Position numbers and translations under genes: made by a program. From PALSA-607 sp036501485 (GTDB lineage Bacteria; Actinomycetota; Actinomycetes; Acidothermales; Acidothermaceae), in contig DASYAG010000120.1 of assembly GCA_036501485.1 (NCBI GenBank), positions 3,288 to 67,287 of the forward strand: DNA of 64,000 nucleotides. Direction: 5' to 3'. The notes beneath the pieces are model-generated. The model was given only the letters and a program-made list of their open reading frames with translations, had not been told where the DNA came from and searched no databases. Shown piece after piece: positions 26,243 to 34,968 of this stretch (positions within the stretch are counted from its first letter, which is position 1; every line of letters begins with the position of its first letter).

Positions 26243-26361
26243 CCGGCCGTCTCAGAAACACGGCATCAGATCTCAAGATGCGAGACAGGCCCTGTGATGC
26301 CGACAGTCGGATGTTCCGACTGGATAACAACAAGCTTTCGGGACGCGCACCGATGACCGCG

Positions 26362-27000
26362 TCAAGGCAGGTCGGCGGTAGCACGCTGTTTTAGGCGGGT
26401 CTCCGCGCCAGGGTCGGGGGTGCCTTGCACAATGCGCTCTGCGACTGACGCGGGGAACATCGTCGCGATGTCGTGTGCGTACGCCGCTCCGTCGCCGGGC
26501 ACGCGCCACGTCGTCACGACTGTGTGTGGGCCGCTGCCATTCACCTGTAGCAGAACAGGCACAGACACGCCTGTTCCTGGCTCGACGTTGGACTTGGTGC
26601 CGTAGAACTCCTCGCATAGCGTCCAGACGTAGACGTCGCGCCCGTCGGAGGATTGACCGAGGATGTCGACCGAGCAGTACACGCGCCCACCGAAGTTCGG
26701 GCCGCCAAGCCCGCGGTGCAACCAATCACGGTCAGATTCGAAAAAGTGCTGCAGCACTCCCGTCTCAGTACTCAGGTCAGGCGAGGGCGGCGCGGGAGTG
26801 GGCGGCGCAGACGACGGCGCGTACCCCGCCGGCAGGCTGTCAGAGGCAGTAGTCAGCACCTTCGACGATGCGGTAGTACCACCCGTTGGTCCGCCGGCCG
26901 TGGACAGCGCGGGGGCTGCAGGTTCGCGGCCGCTCGCACCACATCCGACCAACAGCAGAAAAGTCACGCCAAACCCGACCCGCAGCGCCACTGCACCCAT
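26362..27000 (-). CDS. Putative lipoprotein of unknown function
   Basis: A 212-residue protein with a signal peptide and lipobox (LLLVGC, Cys20), a Thr/Ser/Pro linker to about residue 75, and a globular domain containing two Cys in RVYCSVDI and WTLCEEFYG that could form a disulfide. ATG 27000 is chosen because GAGGG lies just upstream; the frame extends to 27039 without a good site. I do not recognise the domain. Confidence 0.7.
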   Translation of the reverse strand: MGAVALRVGFGVTFLLLVGCGASGREPAAPALSTAGGPTGGTTASSKVLTTASDSLPAGYAPSSAPPTPAPPSPDLSTETGVLQHFFESDRDWLHRGLGGPNFGGRVYCSVDILGQSSDGRDVYVWTLCEEFYGTKSNVEPGTGVSVPVLLQVNGSGPHTVVTTWRVPGDGAAYAHDIATMFPASVAERIVQGTPDPGAETRLKQRATADLP

Positions 27001-27149
27001 CGGGTCCCTCTCTCGCCAATGCGGGTGATCGCCGATCATGAGACGCGCCAGCCCCTACGCGGGTTGGCAACCCAACGTGGTGACGCTGACTTTACGAACA
27101 CCGTCTGTCGGGTCAAACGACACACACATTGCCACTTACACGCACTGCG

Positions 27150-27473
27150 TCAGCTGCTTCTTAGCCAAGCGGCCGACCGCATGTCGAGCGGTGCGTCCCT
27201 TGGATCATCGAGTCCTCGGCGCTCCAGTTCGTCGAACCAGCGCTCGCGCTGCGACTCGGGGAGGCGCGTGCCACACCAGGGGCAGAACCGGATCATTGCG
27301 GCGGACTCGCCGCCGTCATGGACGAGTAGCCCATATTCCTGGAATTGAGGCCAGAAGGTCACGAGCTTGTCGGGACACTGATCCGCGGCGGGGTGCTTCT
27401 GGCAGACGAGTTCGATCTGCTCGCGCATGTGCTCGCAGCACCGGGCTTCCGTCACGTTCCAAGTCTGCCGCAC
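27150..27473 (-). CDS. Small zinc-ribbon-like protein resembling DUF6980
   Basis: About 107 residues. Paired cysteines (CCEHM near residue 12, VCQKH, QCPDKL and FCPWCG) and the block YGLLVHDGG resemble a family of small CxxC proteins annotated DUF6980. A metal-binding role is inferred from the cysteines. GTG 27473 and GTG 27455 are both possible starts; neither has a strong ribosome-binding site. Confidence 0.65.
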   Translation of the reverse strand: MRQTWNVTEARCCEHMREQIELVCQKHPAADQCPDKLVTFWPQFQEYGLLVHDGGESAAMIRFCPWCGTRLPESQRERWFDELERRGLDDPRDAPLDMRSAAWLRSS

Positions 27474-27571
27474 GTAGGCTCTGCGCAGTCTCCAGCCGAC
27501 GCCGAATAGCGTGGGCCGATGCCCCGTGCACCTCCCCGAAGAACTCGCGTGCAGGACGACCGTTAAGTCAG

Positions 27572-27577
27572 TACGGT
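27572..27577 (+). promoter_or_regulatory. -10 element for the GNAT-like gene
   Basis: TACGGT followed by six bases and GTG 27584; no ribosome-binding site, so probably leaderless. Confidence 0.5.
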
Positions 27578-27583
27578 GCGATT

Positions 27584-28042
27584 GTGACCGCGGATGAGTT
27601 CGTGCCAGCCGACTTCACTCCACCGACGTCACTTGTCGCTGTTCAGTTCCGTCTCGAACCGCTAGGGCCGCAGCACAATGAGGCCGATTATGCCGCCTGG
27701 ATGTCGAGCATCGAGCACATACGCTCGACTCCGGGCTTTCCCGACGGCAACTGGCCACCACTTGCCGGCATGACGCTCGATAAAAACCTCAGTGACCTTC
27801 AACACCACGCCGACGACTTCGCGCAGCGCCGCGGCTTCACGTTCACCGTTCTGGACCCAAGCGACAACGACGTCATCGGTTGCGTCTACCTGTACCCCTC
27901 GGCGACCGACGATTGGGACGTCACAGTGCAGTCCTGGGTGCGGGCCAACAGATCGGAGCTAGACCAACCACTCGCCGACGCCCTCGCAAGCTGGCTCTCA
28001 AGCGACTGGCCGTGGCAGCGCGTGGACCGCTGCGGTCGCTGA
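27584..28042 (+). CDS. GNAT-like N-acetyltransferase family protein
   Basis: A 152-residue protein with a GNAT-like N-terminal half (LEPLGPQHNEADYAAWMSS) and a central strand FTVLDPSDNDVIGCVYLYP. The usual acetyl-CoA P-loop (R/QxxGxG/A) is not clear, and the C-terminal half is short, so the enzyme may be divergent or inactive as an acetyltransferase. GTG 27584 has a -10 six bases upstream. A longer frame from 27038 overlaps other genes and is rejected. Confidence 0.7.
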   Translation: MTADEFVPADFTPPTSLVAVQFRLEPLGPQHNEADYAAWMSSIEHIRSTPGFPDGNWPPLAGMTLDKNLSDLQHHADDFAQRRGFTFTVLDPSDNDVIGCVYLYPSATDDWDVTVQSWVRANRSELDQPLADALASWLSSDWPWQRVDRCGR

Positions 28043-28097
28043 CTCGCAGTGCGCTCATGCCGCGGTGACGCTCGTTTAACTGAGCCTGTGGGTCGCT

Positions 28098-28649
28098 CTA
28101 TGAAGCCCCTGGGCACACCTGTGTCAGTGGTCCACTAGTCAAGCTGTCCAGAGTTGCGGTGCTGGTCTGGTTGCCGAACAAGCTGCGTGTCTCGATGTTG
28201 AGGCCCAGCGGCGCACGGAGCTTCGTGCAGTCGAGCAGGTATACGACCGTCACTGTTTCGGGGCGGTCAGAGTGAGCCGTGAAGGCTGCGACGAGGGCCC
28301 CGTCGGGAGCGGGTTTGTTGCTGTCAGGAGCAGGCGGGAAGGTGCCGTCGAAACGGGCACTGACGATGCGAGCTCCGGGCTGCGCCGCGCGAAATCCAGT
28401 GACCCGCACCGGCAGCTGCGTGCCGTCGGACAGCGTGAGCACGACGGTAAGTCGGCTGCCGTCAGCGGTTGCCGAGTCATATGACGCGTTGATGTGCGGG
28501 TGGAAGAAGCCGATCTGCGACAGGACCAGCACGCCCACGGCCGCTACGAGAACCGCCGCTGAAATCGGGACCCGAAACCGAGCGGGTGACGGCCGGACCT
28601 GCGCCCATAAATCGTCAGGGAGCCACGTCCGCTCGTCGAGTGACGACAT
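28098..28649 (-). CDS. Membrane-anchored protein of unknown function
   Basis: A 183-residue protein with a short cytoplasmic N-terminus, one transmembrane helix (about 25-47, VPISAAVLVAAVGVLVLSQIGFF) and an extracytoplasmic beta-rich domain with two Cys (LLDCTKL and the C-terminal CPGAS). ATG 28649 has GGAAGGG six bases upstream. It is divergent from the membrane protein at 28736. No family recognised. Confidence 0.65.
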   Translation of the reverse strand: MSSLDERTWLPDDLWAQVRPSPARFRVPISAAVLVAAVGVLVLSQIGFFHPHINASYDSATADGSRLTVVLTLSDGTQLPVRVTGFRAAQPGARIVSARFDGTFPPAPDSNKPAPDGALVAAFTAHSDRPETVTVVYLLDCTKLRAPLGLNIETRSLFGNQTSTATLDSLTSGPLTQVCPGAS

Positions 28650-28735
28650 CCCGAACCCTTCCGTCTGTATCAGCCACATGGTACAAAGTGACAGGTCGCT
28701 GTCATTCCCGCAAGTCACGCTCTGCAGGGAGCCGG

Positions 28736-29626
28736 ATGAGTGTCGTTGTGGTGTTCGTCGTTCTCGCGGCGCTCGCCTGCTGTTTGGCGCTTCCGTGGTG
28801 GCCGTTGAGCTCACTCAACCGCGCTACGGTCGCCGAGTTCGCGGCGTCCCACAACCTGGCATTGACACCAACGAATGGGCGCTACGTCGTCGACTACCTC
28901 GTCCGCAACTTGCGCTGGCGTCGCTGGGGCGGCTTCGTCGGACTGGCGCTGGCGGTCGTCCTGTCGAGCGCGTTTACGCACACAACGACGACCACGTCTG
29001 TGAGCGGAGGCACGACCGTCACCTCGACACACACCAACCACTCAGTGACCTGGTTGCTGTTGATCGGCATCGGCTACTTCGGCGGTGCGCTAATCGCGGA
29101 GTGGCGAAGTGGTGCCGCGATCACGGGCCCCCGGCGCGCCGCCTCATTGCAAGTCCGCGACGCGCGTGACTATCTCGATCCCGTAGTCAGGCGCACCACG
29201 TACGGTGCCTTGGCTGCCGGCGTGGCACTCTTCACTGCGGTCACAGTGTGGCCCCACTACAGGACATTCGCATCCCTGCCTCAGCGAATCGGACTGCTGG
29301 CGTTGCTTCTTCTCGTCGTCGTCATCACCGAGGCCGCTACGCAGTGGGTTGCACGGCGGCCACAACCGTTCGACGATGACCTGCTGCCGGCACGCGAGGC
29401 GATACGCACGAGCTGCGTCAACCTGCTTGGTGGTATCGGCGTTGCGTTCGCCTGGCTCGTGTTGTCATTAGTAGCGACGAGTTCGCGTGTGCATGGTCCG
29501 GGAGCGATTAATCCCGTGGCGAATGTGACGGCCGCCGTAGCGTTCGTGGCGTCCGTACAGTGCTGGCTTCGGATCCGGCGTCGCGCCTGGACAACTGACT
29601 TCCGACGTTCGCGAGCCGTTGCTTGA
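28736..29626 (+). CDS. Multi-pass membrane protein of unknown function
   Basis: A 296-residue protein with about seven hydrophobic segments: one at the N-terminus, two around 65-120, two around 160-205 and two in the C-terminal quarter. ATG 28736 has GGGAG four bases upstream. It is translationally linked to the YtrA-type regulator that overlaps its stop, a pairing often seen for GntR/YtrA regulators and the membrane proteins they control. Confidence 0.7.
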   Translation: MSVVVVFVVLAALACCLALPWWPLSSLNRATVAEFAASHNLALTPTNGRYVVDYLVRNLRWRRWGGFVGLALAVVLSSAFTHTTTTTSVSGGTTVTSTHTNHSVTWLLLIGIGYFGGALIAEWRSGAAITGPRRAASLQVRDARDYLDPVVRRTTYGALAAGVALFTAVTVWPHYRTFASLPQRIGLLALLLLVVVITEAATQWVARRPQPFDDDLLPAREAIRTSCVNLLGGIGVAFAWLVLSLVATSSRVHGPGAINPVANVTAAVAFVASVQCWLRIRRRAWTTDFRRSRAVA

Positions 29627-30006
29627 TAGTCGAGATCGATGCGCAATCTCCAGTGCCGCCATACGAACAACTGCGCGCACAGATCGCGACGCTTGCCGCG
29701 AGCGGTGTACTGCGCGCTGGTGACCGACTCCCCACCATCCGCCAGCTCGCCGGCGACCTTGGACTTGCAGCCGGCACGGTCGCGCGCGCGTACACGGAGT
29801 TGGAAGGCGCAGGCGTGCTCACCACTCACGGCCGGCGCGGAACCTTCGTGGTCGAACCCAGCCGCGCCAACCCCACGCTGTCTGCCAGCGAACGCGACCG
29901 TCGCCTCAGTGAAGCCGCCGACGCATACGCACTCGCAGCCCGCCAACTAGGCATCAATCCGACGGCCGCGATCCGCCATGCGGAAGCGGCCCTGGCGAGA
30001 CGGTAA
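29623..30006 (+). CDS. GntR-family regulator, YtrA subfamily
   Basis: A 127-residue regulator: winged helix at about 10-75 (PPYEQLRAQIATLAASGVL...GTVARAYTELEGAGVL) and a short C-terminal helical tail, as in YtrA-type repressors that lack a large effector domain. It starts with TTG overlapping the stop of the membrane-protein gene (TTGA), implying coupled translation and probable autoregulation of the unit. Confidence 0.82.
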   Translation: MIVEIDAQSPVPPYEQLRAQIATLAASGVLRAGDRLPTIRQLAGDLGLAAGTVARAYTELEGAGVLTTHGRRGTFVVEPSRANPTLSASERDRRLSEAADAYALAARQLGINPTAAIRHAEAALARR

Positions 30007-30096
30007 GGCCGTCGTCGATTGGCCAAGCGTGCGTTTCGGACACGCACAGTGGGGCAAGCTCCGTCGCAAGCGCAGCAAGCGAGCAAAGGGGAAGCC

Positions 30097-30324
30097 GTGC
30101 GTTACGTATTCGGCATGCTGTTCATAGTGGCTGGCATCGCGCAGATCGCCTTCCGCGCACGAACGGCGCGCGCCAGCGCGGCTTCCAACAGTGTGATGTT
30201 CAACGGGCACATGAGTGGCCGCGGATGGATCCGTTACAACACCACGATGGCCGCGTTCATCGGTGGCATCTTCGTGGTGCTCGGCATCCTCATGTTCAGT
30301 GGCGTTCTCGGTCCGATTCACTGA
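30097..30324 (+). CDS. Small membrane protein
   Basis: 75 residues with two hydrophobic segments (about 3-20 and 49-70) separated by a basic, glycine-containing stretch. GTG 30097 has AAGGGG five bases upstream, which rules out the longer TTG frame at 30019. Function unknown; it may be in the same transcript as the YtrA regulator. Confidence 0.6.
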   Translation: MRYVFGMLFIVAGIAQIAFRARTARASAASNSVMFNGHMSGRGWIRYNTTMAAFIGGIFVVLGILMFSGVLGPIH

Positions 30325-30366
30325 CGCTCGTTTTCGGGAGATTGGAATTCGGTTAGGGCGGGCGGT

Positions 30367-30579
30367 GTGACGTACTGGACCGGACGACGGGCCCGAGCGC
30401 GGCGGGTGCTGCCCTGGATGCTGCCTTGGCTGGCGATCCTTTGGTGGGGCGGCTACGCCGCAGGCGAGCGCGCAAGCTTCCAGCTAATTGGAGCGGTCGT
30501 CTTGACCGTGGCAGCAGTCGTTTGCGTGGTGTACGTCGCCGCTACCCGAACTCGCTACGCAAAACGTCGTCACAGCTAG
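30367..30579 (+). CDS. Small membrane protein
   Basis: 70 residues: a strongly basic start (TGRRARARR), two transmembrane helices (about 14-33 and 38-60) and a basic tail. GTG start; ribosome-binding site weak. No family recognised. Confidence 0.5.
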   Translation: MTYWTGRRARARRVLPWMLPWLAILWWGGYAAGERASFQLIGAVVLTVAAVVCVVYVAATRTRYAKRRHS

Positions 30580-30590
30580 CTGAAGGTGAG

Positions 30591-31047
30591 TTAGCGGCCG
30601 AAAGCCCACGCAACCATCAGTGGAAACTCCTCCTTCCAGAACACACCGCCGTGCGAGCCGACGCGCTCCGTCATGACGACGTCCGCGCCTGCGTCGCGCA
30701 GCGCGGTTGCCCATCGGGCTGCGCTGTCGACGAAGAAGGGCTCCAGCGTGCCCGCGACGAGATAAGCACGCGAGATCGGCATCACGTCTGGCGGTCGGTA
30801 ACCCGCACCCGGCGAGGCGCAGAAAACCGTGCCATAGAGGTCAGGATGCCGAACACCCATGGCGAGTGCGAGCTCTCCGCTCGCCGACACACCGAATACC
30901 GCAGTGCGGTCGGCAGGCAGCGCAACGGCGAATCGTGCTCGCACCCATAGGCGTACGTCCGCAACGAAGAAGTTCTCATGAGCCGCGAACCGCTGTGACG
31001 TCTCGACCGCCGTCGTACTCCAACGTCTCCGTGACGAGATCACCCAT
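30591..31047 (-). pseudogene. Alpha/beta-hydrolase (esterase-like) remnant with internal deletion
   Basis: The C-terminal part (31000-30591) clearly belongs to an esterase-fold hydrolase: nucleophile-elbow-like GVSASGELAL, then CASPGAGYRP, YLVAGTLEPFF and SHGGVFW. The N-terminal fragment from ATG 31047 (GAGG seven bases upstream; MGDLVTETLEYDGGRDVTA) is in another phase and stops at 30976. About 80-100 residues expected between them are missing, so an internal deletion with frameshift is inferred. A short product from GTG 31043 could still be translated, but without the N-terminal half of the fold. Confidence 0.5.
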
Positions 31048-31203
31048 GGCCGCGCCTCGATCCTCGACGGGGCTCAGTGCCGCTCGGCGGGCCGCACATG
31101 GACAACCCTCGGCAGGGATGGCTCGGGCCCGTCGCCCAACGCCATCAGCACGATCAACGCCGGCCAGCTGATGCTGTCCGCGACCGGCACCGCCGTCGTC
31201 CGG

Positions 31204-32796
31204 TCAGACTTCGACGAGGTCGACTGCCCGGCCCGAGTCGGCACCGATTTCCGTGACGATTGTCTCGAGAACGGCCACCGGCAGTGCGGAGTCGACTGTC
31301 AGCGCGACAAGTGCGTGACCACCGCGCGTATCGCGAGCGACCTGCATGCCCGCGATGTTGATGCCGTGCTCGCCGAGGATGCGACCGACGACGCCAACAA
31401 CACCCGGACGGTCGTCGTAGCGGAAGAACGCGAGGTGCTCCGACAACGTGAGGTCGACGTCGAAGTCATCGACCTTCACGAGCTTCTCGACGAACTTCGG
31501 CCGCGCGAGTGTGCCGCCGATCGACAGCTGATGACCGTTGGGAAGCGTGCCGCGAACCGTGATCAAGTTGCGGAAGTCAGGGCTGTCGTCGCTGGTCGTG
31601 AGGCTGACCTCGACACCGCGATCCTGTGCGAACAGCGGCGCGTTGACGTAGGTGACCGACTTCTCGACGACGTCGGTGAATACACCCTTGAGTACGGCGA
31701 GTTCGAGCACCTTGACGTCGTAGGCCGCGATCTCGCCACGAACCTCGACCTCGATGTGGGTCGCGATGCCACCAGCAAGCGCAGTGAAAACGCGGCCGAG
31801 CTTCTCGGCGAGCGGCAGGCCAGGGCGAACATCCTCAGCGATCGCGCCCCCCTGCACGTTGACTGCGTCGGGGACGAACTCACCAGACAGCGCGAGCTTG
31901 ACCGACCGAGCGACCGCCGTGCCCGCCTTCTCTTGGGCCTCGTCGGTGCTCGCGCCAAGGTGCGGAGTCACGACGACGTTGTCGAATTCGAACAAGGGGC
32001 TGGACGTCGTCGGCTCGGTCGCGAAAACGTCGAGTCCGACGCCGCCGATGCGGCCCTCTTTGAGGGCAATCGCGAGGGCATCTTCGTTGATCAACCCGCC
32101 GCGAGCGGCGTTCACGATGATGACGCCAGGCTTCACCATGGCAAGTTCGCGCTCGCTGATGAGGTCGAGGGTTTCCGGAGTCTTCGGCAGGTGGATCGTG
32201 ATGATGTCGGCTTCGCGCAGCAGCTCTTCGAGAGTGACGAGCCGCACGCCGTACTGAGCCGCGCGCGCTGGCTGTACGTAGGGGTCGTACGCGATCAGGT
32301 GCGTGCCGAACGCGGCCAGCCGCTGCGCGACAAGTTGCCCGATCTTGCCGAGGCCGACGACACCGACGGTCTTGTCGAGGATCTCGACGCCGGTGAACTT
32401 CGAACGCTTCCACTGCCCCGACTTCAGCGAGGCATTGGCGGCCGGAGTGCGGCGCGCGACCGCAAAAAGCAGCGCGATCGCCTGCTCGGCGGCACTCACA
32501 ATGTTCGACTGCGGCGCGTTCACCACCATGACACCCGCGTTGGTCGCGGCCTTCACGTCGACGTTGTCGAGGCCAACGCCGGCGCGGGCGACCACCTTCA
32601 GGTTCGGGGCAGCCGCGATGGCTTCGGCGTCGATCTTGGTTGCGCTGCGGATGATCACGGCGTCGGCTGTTGCCAGCGCAGGGAGCAGGGCGGCGCGATC
32701 GGCGCCGTCGACTTCACGGATCTCGAAGTCGCCGCTCAGCAGGTCAATGCCGGCGGGCGAGAGCTCTTCGGCGATCAGGACAATGGGCTTGCTCAT
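31204..32796 (-). CDS. serA: D-3-phosphoglycerate dehydrogenase
   Basis: A 530-residue enzyme that oxidises 3-phosphoglycerate in the first step of serine synthesis. It has an NAD-binding motif VGLGKIGQLVAQR, catalytic segments NAARGGLINEDAL and TPHLGASTDEAQ, an intervening domain as in the long actinobacterial type, and a C-terminal ACT domain (RPGVVGVVGRILGEHGINIAG) for serine feedback. ATG 32796 follows GGAGGA by about ten bases; GTG 32820 is less likely. Confidence 0.93.
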   Translation of the reverse strand: MSKPIVLIAEELSPAGIDLLSGDFEIREVDGADRAALLPALATADAVIIRSATKIDAEAIAAAPNLKVVARAGVGLDNVDVKAATNAGVMVVNAPQSNIVSAAEQAIALLFAVARRTPAANASLKSGQWKRSKFTGVEILDKTVGVVGLGKIGQLVAQRLAAFGTHLIAYDPYVQPARAAQYGVRLVTLEELLREADIITIHLPKTPETLDLISERELAMVKPGVIIVNAARGGLINEDALAIALKEGRIGGVGLDVFATEPTTSSPLFEFDNVVVTPHLGASTDEAQEKAGTAVARSVKLALSGEFVPDAVNVQGGAIAEDVRPGLPLAEKLGRVFTALAGGIATHIEVEVRGEIAAYDVKVLELAVLKGVFTDVVEKSVTYVNAPLFAQDRGVEVSLTTSDDSPDFRNLITVRGTLPNGHQLSIGGTLARPKFVEKLVKVDDFDVDLTLSEHLAFFRYDDRPGVVGVVGRILGEHGINIAGMQVARDTRGGHALVALTVDSALPVAVLETIVTEIGADSGRAVDLVEV

Positions 32797-32940
32797 GGTG
32801 GGGCAATCCTCCGACGTCACGGTTCGGTCGTCGGCGTTGGGCCACCACGCTGTAGCACGCGCCTAATGGCGGGATTCTAGCGCGAACGTTTCCAACAGGT
32901 TTCACCCGGCTGACTCCGGCTCTGGCGTCCGGAAGCGCTC

Positions 32941-33198
32941 GTGACGCACCATGAGGTCGTGGGATCCAACCGCGTCCGGACGCTCATGGTCTTCGAGACG
33001 TTGATGTTCTTCAACGGACTCTTGTGCGCAGGCGTCGGCTGGATCTTGTTGATCTTCATGTCGAAACCAGCCGGCCTGATCGGCGCCCTTATCTTCTGGG
33101 CGGCCGCGACCGTGCTGTGGGAGGGCAAGCGCTACGTCGACCGACTGCTGCCGTTCGACGGCTCCCATCGCGGTCGCACTCGCATCCGCCGCCGTTAG
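32941..33198 (+). CDS. Small two-helix membrane protein
   Basis: 85 residues with two hydrophobic helices (about 20-42 and 46-60) and a very basic C-terminus (GRTRIRRR). It is the only plus-strand gene between serA and ilvC. GTG 32941 has no strong ribosome-binding site. Similar small proteins occur near ilv genes in actinobacteria, but I cannot name a family. Confidence 0.5.
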   Translation: MTHHEVVGSNRVRTLMVFETLMFFNGLLCAGVGWILLIFMSKPAGLIGALIFWAAATVLWEGKRYVDRLLPFDGSHRGRTRIRRR

Positions 33199-33283
33199 TC
33201 CCTGGCCGCAGCCGTTCAGCGGCCGCGGCCACTCGCCGTCCCGCACCACTCGCGTCCCGCCGTCTTGAGAGCTCGTCGCGCTA

Positions 33284-33323
33284 GGCGAACCCACACTTCA
33301 ACAGGTTCGCCCACCTGTTGAAG
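33284..33323. other. Two overlapping, mutually exclusive hairpins
   Basis: GGCGAACC (33284-33291) can pair with GGTTCGCC (33304-33311), and CTTCAACAGG (33296-33305) can pair with CCTGTTGAAG (33314-33323). The two stems interleave, so only one can form. The element lies between ilvC and the small membrane gene; no strong U-tract follows on either strand. Confidence 0.5.
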
Positions 33324-33381
33324 GGCCCCCGCACCCCCCTTACGTGATCAATCTCCGGCCGGCGAGCGAGACGGTGACCGC

Positions 33382-34383
33382 TTACTCCGCGTCGGTGATC
33401 CAGCTCATCATCGGACGCAGGGCGCGGCCGGTGACCTCGATCGGGTGCTCGGTGTTCTCCTTGTAGTACTGCTTGTAGTTCGGCAGGCCGGCGTCGTACT
33501 CGGCCATCCACTCGCGGGCGAACTCGCCGTCCTGGATCTCGCCGAGGATCTTCTTCATCTCGGTCTTGGTGGCGTCGGTGACGATGCGCGGGCCGCGGGT
33601 GTAGCCGCCGTACTCAGCAGTCTCCGAAACCGACCAGTACATCTTCGAGATGCCGCCCTCGTACATCAAGTCGACGATCAGCTTCACCTCGTGCAGGCAC
33701 TCGAAGTAGGCGACCTCTGGCTGGTAGCCAGCTGCCACGAGCGTGTCGAACCCGGCCTTGATGAGCTCGGAAAGTCCGCCACACAACACGACCTGCTCGC
33801 CGAACAAGTCGGTCTCGGTCTCTTCCTTGAATGTCGTCTTCAATGCGCCGGCGCGCGTACCGCCGATACCCTTCGCATACGACTTCACGAGGTCCCACGC
33901 CTTGCCGGTCGCGTCCTGCTCGACCGCGAGCAGCGCCGGCACACCACGGCCCTCTTCGAACTGGCGACGCACCAGATGTCCTGGCCCCTTCGGCGCGACC
34001 ATGCAGACATCGATACCGGACGGCGGGGTGATGAGGCCGTAACGGATGTTCAGGCCGTGCCCAAAGAACATCGCGTCGCCATCGACGAGGTTCGGCTCGA
34101 TGGCGTCCTTGTAGAGGTGGCGCTGCACCGGGTCTGGCGCGAGCACCATGATCAGGTCGGCCTCTTCGCAGGCGGCCGCGGGATCCAATACCCGCAAGCC
34201 TTCCGACTCCGCCTTTTCCCGGCTCTTCGAGCCCTCGAGCAGGCCGACGCGAACGTCAACGCCGGAGTCGCGAAGCGAGAGCGCGTGCGCGTGCCCCTGA
34301 CTGCCGTATCCGAGCACAGCGACATGGCGGTTCTGGATGATCGACAGGTCGGTGTCGTCGTCGTAGAAGATCTCAACAGGCAC
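33382..34383 (-). CDS. ilvC: Ketol-acid reductoisomerase (class I)
   Basis: A 333-residue class I KARI of Val/Leu/Ile synthesis: NADPH motif LGYGSQGHAHA (about 25-35), metal-binding region with PKGPGHLVRRQFEEG, and the C-terminal knot domain with DLFGEQ, ECLHE and SETAEYGG. Start GTG 34383. It follows ilvN by 57 bases in the ilvB-ilvN-ilvC operon and is read from the attenuated promoter near 36900. Confidence 0.96.
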   Translation of the reverse strand: MPVEIFYDDDTDLSIIQNRHVAVLGYGSQGHAHALSLRDSGVDVRVGLLEGSKSREKAESEGLRVLDPAAACEEADLIMVLAPDPVQRHLYKDAIEPNLVDGDAMFFGHGLNIRYGLITPPSGIDVCMVAPKGPGHLVRRQFEEGRGVPALLAVEQDATGKAWDLVKSYAKGIGGTRAGALKTTFKEETETDLFGEQVVLCGGLSELIKAGFDTLVAAGYQPEVAYFECLHEVKLIVDLMYEGGISKMYWSVSETAEYGGYTRGPRIVTDATKTEMKKILGEIQDGEFAREWMAEYDAGLPNYKQYYKENTEHPIEVTGRALRPMMSWITDAE

Positions 34384-34440
34384 GGGGCGTGCGCTCCTTA
34401 GTTGGGTTTGTTAGGGACGTTCGGCTGTTCTTGAGTGGCA

Positions 34441-34965
34441 CTAAGCGATGCGGTCGACGGGACGCAGTGTTCGGTCGGTGATCGACCGAGTACCGCGACC
34501 CATCGCGACCATGCCCGATTGCGCGAGCTCTTTCACACCGAACGGTTCGAGTACCCGCAGCAGCGCCTCGATCTTCTCCGCGCCGCCGGTCGCCTCAATC
34601 GTCACCGCGTCGACCGCGACGTCGATGACCTTGGCCCGGAACAGTTGCACGACCTCGAGCACCTGCGACCTGATCTGTGGGTCGGCCTTCACCTTCACGA
34701 GCAGCAGCTCACGCGACACCGAAGAGGCCGGCTCGAGCTCGACAATCTTGAGCACGTTGATGAGCTTGTTGAGCTGCTTGGTGACCTGCTCGAGGGGGTT
34801 GTCCTCGACGTTGACCACGATCGTCATGCGCGAGACGTCGGCGTATTCGGTCGGCCCGACCGCGAGTGAGTCGATGTTGAAACCGCGTCGCGCGAACAGG
34901 CTGGCGATCCGGGCGAGGACGCCGGGTTTGTTCTCGACGAGCACCGAGAGCGTGTGCTTGGACAT
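34441..34965 (-). CDS. ilvN: Acetolactate synthase small (regulatory) subunit
   Basis: 174 residues with an N-terminal ACT domain (SVLVENKPGVLARIASLFARRGFNIDSL) that binds valine and a C-terminal ALS-ss domain. It activates the catalytic subunit IlvB and confers valine feedback inhibition. It follows ilvB with a three-base gap. The symbols ilvN and ilvH are both used for this gene. Confidence 0.95.
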   Translation of the reverse strand: MSKHTLSVLVENKPGVLARIASLFARRGFNIDSLAVGPTEYADVSRMTIVVNVEDNPLEQVTKQLNKLINVLKIVELEPASSVSRELLLVKVKADPQIRSQVLEVVQLFRAKVIDVAVDAVTIEATGGAEKIEALLRVLEPFGVKELAQSGMVAMGRGTRSITDRTLRPVDRIA

Positions 34966-34968
34966 GAC

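Noticed and set aside
31171..32880. Plus-strand frame of 569 codons opposite serA
   Set aside because: Antisense shadow of serA caused by GC-rich codon bias; composition is Arg/Asp-rich without any domain, while the minus strand encodes a complete SerA.
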